Assembly (NCBI GenBank): GCA_003427395.1
Contig: BFEA01000127.1
Location: forward strand, 891,256 to 914,213
Origin: Chara braunii
Lineage: Eukaryota; Streptophyta; Charophyceae; Charales; Characeae
Length of the DNA: 22,958 nt
Direction of reading: 5' to 3'
The position numbers were made by a program, and so were the translations under genes. Numbering within the stretch: the stretch's first letter is position 1; the number at the start of each line of letters is the position of its first letter. This document shows, piece after piece, positions 19,226 through 22,958 of this stretch. The notes beneath the pieces are model-generated. The model saw only the letters and a list, made by a program, of their open reading frames with translations. It was not told the DNA's origin and made no database searches.

Positions 19226-19950
19226 AAAATAGTTTTTATGCATTCTCTATCGCGTGAGAATAACTGCTGCTCAGGCATATAGTTGCTGGAGTCAAGCAGA
19301 TATGCAATAGATGTCATGTTCTGGAGGCTAAGACAAGTATCATATGCACTGCATCTGGCCGGAAAGGTTGCTTGTATGCATTCATGATCAGTATCAACTC
19401 CTATGCCCCAGCCTAGTCCAGTGGACAGTTCGGTGGAAGAAACAGTGACGTGACATCAGGGTGTGATGTAAATGCAGTGGGCACTCTGAATATAATGATT
19501 TCTCTCTTTCTTTCCTTGTTTTCTCTAGAGCATGAAATTGCACAGGTTTGAACTCCCAACCTGTGCACGAACCATGCTTGGTGTGTACCATTCATGCATC
19601 AGGCTTGTACAGAATTACGAATACATACGGATTTGTAGCTAATGAACTGGCATGTAGCAGAAGTGGTGATGGTTTTCACCTTCTGAGGCATTCCTCTCAA
19701 AAGTTGCATATTTGAAAACGTCGGAAAAGATTCACCACGGCTTACAACTTCACTGAGTCAACGGTCTGGGGGGCCACAACATTTAGACCGACTGACCACA
19801 GAATGATTAGGCAGAACTTTGTGATAGTTAAAGCAGCTCTGAGTTTGGGTGAACTATGGCTGCATCACTAGACATAGATCAGTAAGTTTGGGGGTCAACT
19901 GCACCCAGACATCGCGGTGGATGGATTAGTTGCAAGATTGGGGAGTGAGG
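19226..19950. other. No recognisable gene
   Basis: Mixed sequence without repeats, RNA or coding features that I can support. Confidence 0.4.
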
Positions 19951-20160
19951 GGGCCTTCCAACAGTGGCGCGGCCGCAGACTGGGCAGGAGGAACTCGAAG
20001 AAATGTACGCAAACTAGTCACAGGGAAGGTGGACCCAGCAGCTCCCCAGGTCAGTGGGCCTTCCAACAGAGGCGCGGCCGCAGACTGGGCAGGAGGAACT
20101 CAAAGAAGCGTACGCAAACTAGTCACAGGGAAGGTAGACCCAGAAGCTCCCCAGGTCAGT
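19951..20160 (+). repeat. 105-bp tandem duplication
   Basis: Two units (19951-20055, 20056-20160) differ at only about six positions. Each contains GCGGCCGC and GTACGCAAACTAGTCACAGG. The period equals 35 codons, so two frames stay open through both copies. In the better-looking frame (…GTRRNVRKLVTGKVDP…) most differences between units are non-synonymous, giving no sign of protein-level constraint. Confidence 0.95.
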
Positions 20161-20225
20161 GGCACAGCTGTTGGCAATGCCTATATATATACATATTAGT
20201 TAGTTTATAGGCCTGGATACCCTTT

Positions 20226-20860
20226 TTGTTTTTCATATTCTCCAACATCTTCGCCTTGTTGTACAAAACACTTTTCTATACACGAGAGAGCACACGCTTC
20301 GGAAACAAATTATCGGTATTCCAATGGGAATGAATGCTGGCCCAGAAATTTCTAATCTGACACCTATCGCCTCATTGATGATGTTCTTTCATGGGGGCAA
20401 TTACCTCCTCCACCAGAACACTATGGGCTTGAGTGGAAGGAGACTACAACTACAGATGGCTCCTGTACCTTTTTAGGTATGAAGCTACGGGTCTGTTCCG
20501 ATGGCTCACTTCGATGGCTCGCTTCGCATGAGCGTCTTTGATAAAGCGGCTGCTTGGGACTTCCCTGTCATTCGTTATCCAAGTGCAACCTCCAACATCC
20601 CTTCTCATGAACCGGCTGGTGTGTTCGCTGAACAATTGACTAGATTTGAACAAATCTGTAACAATTGGCAGGTCTTTTGAACTGCGGCAACAACACTTAC
20701 TCGTCGTATGCTTTCACGTGGGCATTCCCCACCAACCTGTGCTAAGGGGCGGACCTGCTACATGCACTCCCGCCAACGTCGCTATCCTACACATATGACG
20801 CATCTCTCTCAGTGGTTCCAACGCATGTTGCAATGGTCCTTGTATCATCCAATTTCTTCT
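20226..20860 (+). pseudogene. Reverse transcriptase remnant, Penelope-like type
   Basis: Pieces of an RT palm and thumb occur in order across three frames. Frame 3 (about 20232-20300) reads FSNIFALLYKTLFYT. Frame 2 gives the motif QIIGIPMGMNAGPEISNL (20306-20361). Frame 1 (20359-20541) has the catalytic-motif equivalent YRLIDDVLSW at 20365-20394, then HYGLEWKETTT and TFLGMKL. Frame 2 resumes with DKAAAWDFPVIRYPSATSNI (20540 on) and LTRFEQICNNW, followed by TGA at 20678 and LTRRMLSRGHS. GIPMG and a xDD box followed by FLGM and a PVIRYP segment are typical of Penelope-like and related RTs. The usual ~40 residues between the GIPMG and IDD motifs are missing (deletion near 20360). No GIY-YIG endonuclease is visible. 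It is clearly inactive. Confidence 0.7.
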
Positions 20861-20898
20861 TTGCCCCCACGATGCTCTCGCCCTGCCCCTGCTTACTC

Positions 20899-21170
20899 AT
20901 CTGTTGCTACCGCAGTTTCCATTGCTGCAGTCTCCACTGCTGCAGCTTTCACTACTGGAGTCTCCACTCTTGCAGTTTTCACTATTGCAGTGTCCACTGT
21001 TGCGGTTTCCACTGCTGCAGTGTCCACTGCTGCAGTGTCCACTGCTCCAATTTCCACTGCTGCGGTTTCCACTGTTGCAGTTTCCATTGCTCCAGTTTTC
21101 GTTGCTGCAGTTTCTACTGCTGCGGTTTTCACTGCTGCAGTTTTCAGTACAGCAGTTTCCCTAACTGTAA
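20899..21170 (+). repeat. 15-bp coding minisatellite, ~17 units
   Basis: The consensus is close to GTTTCCACTGCTGCA, repeated from about 20912 to 21170 with point changes. Because 15 is divisible by three and the unit has no stop, all three plus frames stay open. They read AVSTA, FHCCS and FPLLQ repeats; one minus frame reads ETAAV. The tract lies between the RT remnant and the linker, where the reading frame changes from 2 to 1. Confidence 0.95.
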
Positions 21171-21951
21171 TTCCCCTTTAGTTTTTACTGCTACAGCTTC
21201 ATGTCTTGCAACTCCAATGCAAAAAACATCACAATTTTTTCGATGCTCACGCCCTTTGCTCCGAAATCTTGCCCAATGCACCCCCCTCTCGTCTTTGTCT
21301 GTGCTTGATCGTAGACGACTGCGTTCCTCCTCACCACCCCCATCTCCTCCACGGTCTCGCTTGCGAACAGACTCTCCAGTTTCCATTGTTCCCATTGTTC
21401 CACCTGCGTTGCTAGGTACAAGTTCAGCTTCTGTTTGCAACACCTCTATTCGTTTTATTGTGTATCACCGACGACATCCGCGTCATTGTCACTTGTCCAG
21501 GGATCGGCAACCTGTTTCTTTGTCTGCCCCGATTCTCTCTGTGCCTCCTCCACAGGTTGTTGCGGTTCCTTTGTTTCAAACGGCAATATCCGCTCCTATG
21601 CCTCCTGCAGACAGTCCAGCTGCCTGCAGGCAGCCACCAGTCCCTACTCAAGATGCAGCGGCTGCCCGGAGTACACTCCCGACTGCAGGTACAGTCCCTT
21701 CTCAGGATGCAGCCCTAAACGTTGAGGGATTGGAACATGATCTGCCCGAAATGCAGTTGACCGCACAAGGCGTAGATCACATGGGGGATCTGCAAATGGC
21801 TGACCATCATTGTTCGGATGAACCACAATTTTGTGCTCCGCCACATGCAGACCACATGGGTGATCTGCAAATGACTGACCAGCAAACAACCCAACACAGT
21901 TTGGGATTGCAACACCATCTGGGTGATCTGCAAATTGTTGGCCAACATTAA
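21171..21951 (+). pseudogene. Pro/Ser/Arg-rich linker with MGDLQ repeats
   Basis: One frame is open from 20812 through the minisatellite to TAA at 21949-21951. After the minisatellite it reads a basic, Pro/Ser-rich low-complexity linker, for example RSSSPPPSPPRSRLRTDSP. About 30 codons of Gln/Ala/Pro-rich sequence follow (PTQDAAAARS, then TVPSQDAALNVEG). Near its end are three repeats of a DHMGDLQM-like motif, at about 21778-21801, 21850-21873 and 21910-21933. The last is HHLGDLQIVGQH. The motif is kept in frame in all three copies. The start codon is uncertain: the Met at 20812 overlaps RT-derived sequence in another frame, so this was probably the middle of a longer protein. No enzymatic domain is seen. 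Function is unknown; it may be a disordered linker with repeated short binding motifs. Confidence 0.5.
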
Positions 21952-22772
21952 AAAAACAGCCTGAGAACCTCACCAATCTCTGTGGTCTGACAGCAACTAA
22001 TATCTGTCATCACATTCTCCATCGCCCGTTTTATACACCATCAGACTTCCTTGCAATCGCCCTTCAGCTTGATGCCGATTTCCCCCAACGACAGCCAGAG
22101 GATTGTAATTATACCAGCGAAGGAGGCTTTACCATTGCTGTCCTACAAGTAGCAATGAGGGACCGTCAACTTGAACTGCGCAATGCTCGAGCAGGTGAGT
22201 GGTTTAATCCTCCATCCCACATCTCTGTTTGCATTGTGCACTGCTTTGGCCATTACATGGCTATTGTACATGGCTCTGACCATTGGGAGTTGTGGGACAA
22301 CAGCACCATGGTCCATGCCATGATTGATGTCACTGATTTCTTACAAAATGATGCTGTTTTCTTGCCACAACAAACCGTCCGCAATCTCTTTTATGTCGAA
22401 GATCATTCCTCTGGCCCCATGCTGCAGCAAGACAATTCACCAACACTCTGCGACCTTCTCCTTTGCACAACCACAAACACTGTTACACTTGGCTGTAGCC
22501 GCCATCATCTTTGTCACAATCACTTCAATGACATGGTTTTTGCATCCATGTGTGCAGAGGACTGTCCCACCGTTCCTGACTGCAGGCACCCTCCGCATCC
22601 GGACACTATATGTCCATTTTGCGGTCATGGGTGCTATACTGAATGCATGCTTTTTTGTGGGACCGTTCTGTCATTTTGGCCTGCAATCGACATGCCATTT
22701 GTCGGGGGTGTATGGCGGGCATGCTCAATGCAATCCGTTGTGGCAATTGTTGCGCTGACAATGCTCAGCTAG
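21927..22772 (+). CDS. Josephin-type cysteine protease fused to a RING-like zinc module
   Basis: This frame is open from 21927 to TAG at 22770. The first in-frame ATG (22155) lies inside the domain, so translation must enter from upstream. Numbering from codon 21957: residues ~5-45 match the N-terminal helices of the Josephin fold (NLCGLTATNICHHI, then FYTPSDFLAIALQLD). Residues ~58-75 match the next helix (SEGGFTIAVLQVAMRDRQLE). His99 (GHYMAIVH) and Asp114 (HWELWDNST) are 15 residues apart, the same spacing as the catalytic His and Asn of ataxin-3. FLQND…LFYVED closes the domain near 150. Josephins cleave ubiquitin or ubiquitin-like conjugates. The nucleophile should be Cys9, or less likely Cys17; Cys9 is three residues farther from the following helix than usual. 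Residues 165-222 form a RING-like module: Cys165/170, C-SRH-HL-C (180-186), His189, Cys199/203, Cys209-x-HP-x-HP and CPFC (219-222). It overlaps the upstream frame by 25 nt in a -1 relation. Confidence 0.7.
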   Translation, partial: SANCWPTLKKQPENLTNLCGLTATNICHHILHRPFYTPSDFLAIALQLDADFPQRQPEDCNYTSEGGFTIAVLQVAMRDRQLELRNARAGEWFNPPSHISVCIVHCFGHYMAIVHGSDHWELWDNSTMVHAMIDVTDFLQNDAVFLPQQTVRNLFYVEDHSSGPMLQQDNSPTLCDLLLCTTTNTVTLGCSRHHLCHNHFNDMVFASMCAEDCPTVPDCRHPPHPDTICPFCGHGCYTECMLFCGTVLSFWPAIDMPFVGGVWRACSMQSVVAIVALTMLS

Positions 22773-22958
22773 GTCTTCCATGTGTTCATCCACGTCATCC
22801 TTACAGTGTATGTCCTCTCTGTCGTCAAGGACCGACTCATTCTCGAACCTTTTCTTATCCCCTTTTGCCTTCATCTTCACTCCACACTCCACACTTTCCC
22901 TTACTTTCCCTTTATCGTTCTTTGTTTGTCTGCTCTCCATCTCTCCGCCCTGTGTTTA
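22644..22958 (+). pseudogene. Second RING-like zinc module, frameshifted; continues past the window
   Basis: This starts in the frame of the Josephin ORF with ECMLFCG (22641-22661), then continues in frame 2 from about 22658. It reads CNRHAICRGC (22682-22711), RCGNCC, then PCVHPRHPYSVCPLC ending at 22822. These cysteines and histidines line up one for one with the first module (C-x2-H-x2-C-x2-[HC], C-x2/3-C, C-x-HP-x-HP-x3-CP-[FL]-C). The protein therefore had tandem, duplicated RING-like units. A one-base change between 22650 and 22665 (T6 and G3 runs) breaks the frame. After the module a Ser/Pro/Leu-rich tail remains open to the window edge, so the true C-terminus is not seen. RING-type modules usually recruit E2 enzymes as ubiquitin ligases, but activity here is an inference. 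Confidence 0.6.

Noticed and set aside
19960-20095. Cloning-vector contamination suggested by two GCGGCCGC sites
   Set aside because: The sites are part of a natural 105-bp tandem repeat with diverged copies and no vector sequence.
19951-20210. Repeat-coded protein with 35-residue units
   Set aside because: Differences between the two units are mostly non-synonymous in the best frame and a second frame is equally open, so no coding constraint is visible.
21931-21956. Programmed -1 frameshift at a slippery heptamer
   Set aside because: The codons before the TAA contain no X-XXY-YYZ site in the proper phase, and the A7 run lies at and after the stop. Mutation is simpler.

Overview
This is eukaryotic nuclear DNA made almost wholly of decayed mobile elements and local duplications. 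It has no prokaryotic gene organisation. It does contain degenerate copies of spliceosomal U2 and U6 snRNAs, one with an A-tail and a target-site duplication, plus tRNA-like SINE sequences and several MITE families. The U2 fragment carries the CCATCGG apical loop I associate with plant and green-algal U2. A streptophyte or green alga with a repeat-rich genome (a charophyte such as Chara would fit) is therefore my best guess, but it is not proven. I see no complete, intact host gene.

Layout: 1-1570 holds diverged direct repeats. A TA-flanked MITE (1581-2253) sits between two copies of a ~95-bp repeat. 2540-3110 is a GC-rich block, and 3521-3656 is a perfect 68-bp tandem duplication. 4200-5430 is a tandem array of tRNA-derived SINE units on the minus strand. 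5773-5975 and 18611-18763 are further copies of the TA-MITE. 6651-7520 has 68-bp and ~226-bp tandem duplications. 7884-9041 has nested palindromes and inverted repeats. 9149-9509 and 15850-15955 hold a second MITE family. 9798-9885 is a U6 retrocopy. 10021-10536 is a 258-bp tandem duplication, each unit with a ~60-bp-arm hairpin. 12755-13201 (minus) is a scrambled gag-like coding remnant. 14091-14221 is the U2 retrocopy. 16505-19225 is mostly tandem repeats and G-rich tracts, and 19951-20160 is a 105-bp tandem repeat.

The most interesting part is the right end, 20226-22958. A frameshifted reverse transcriptase remnant of Penelope-like type (GIPMG and IDD motifs) is followed by a 15-bp minisatellite, then a Pro/Ser/Arg-rich linker and three in-frame MGDLQ repeats. 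Next comes a well-preserved Josephin-type cysteine protease domain (the ataxin-3 deubiquitinase fold), joined to two tandem RING-like zinc modules. The order suggests one retroelement polyprotein, or two adjacent ORFs, carrying a deubiquitinase-like protease fused to putative ubiquitin-ligase modules. I know of no retroelement described with that architecture. This copy has several frame changes and is probably not fully functional, but the domain patterns are clear enough to look for intact relatives.
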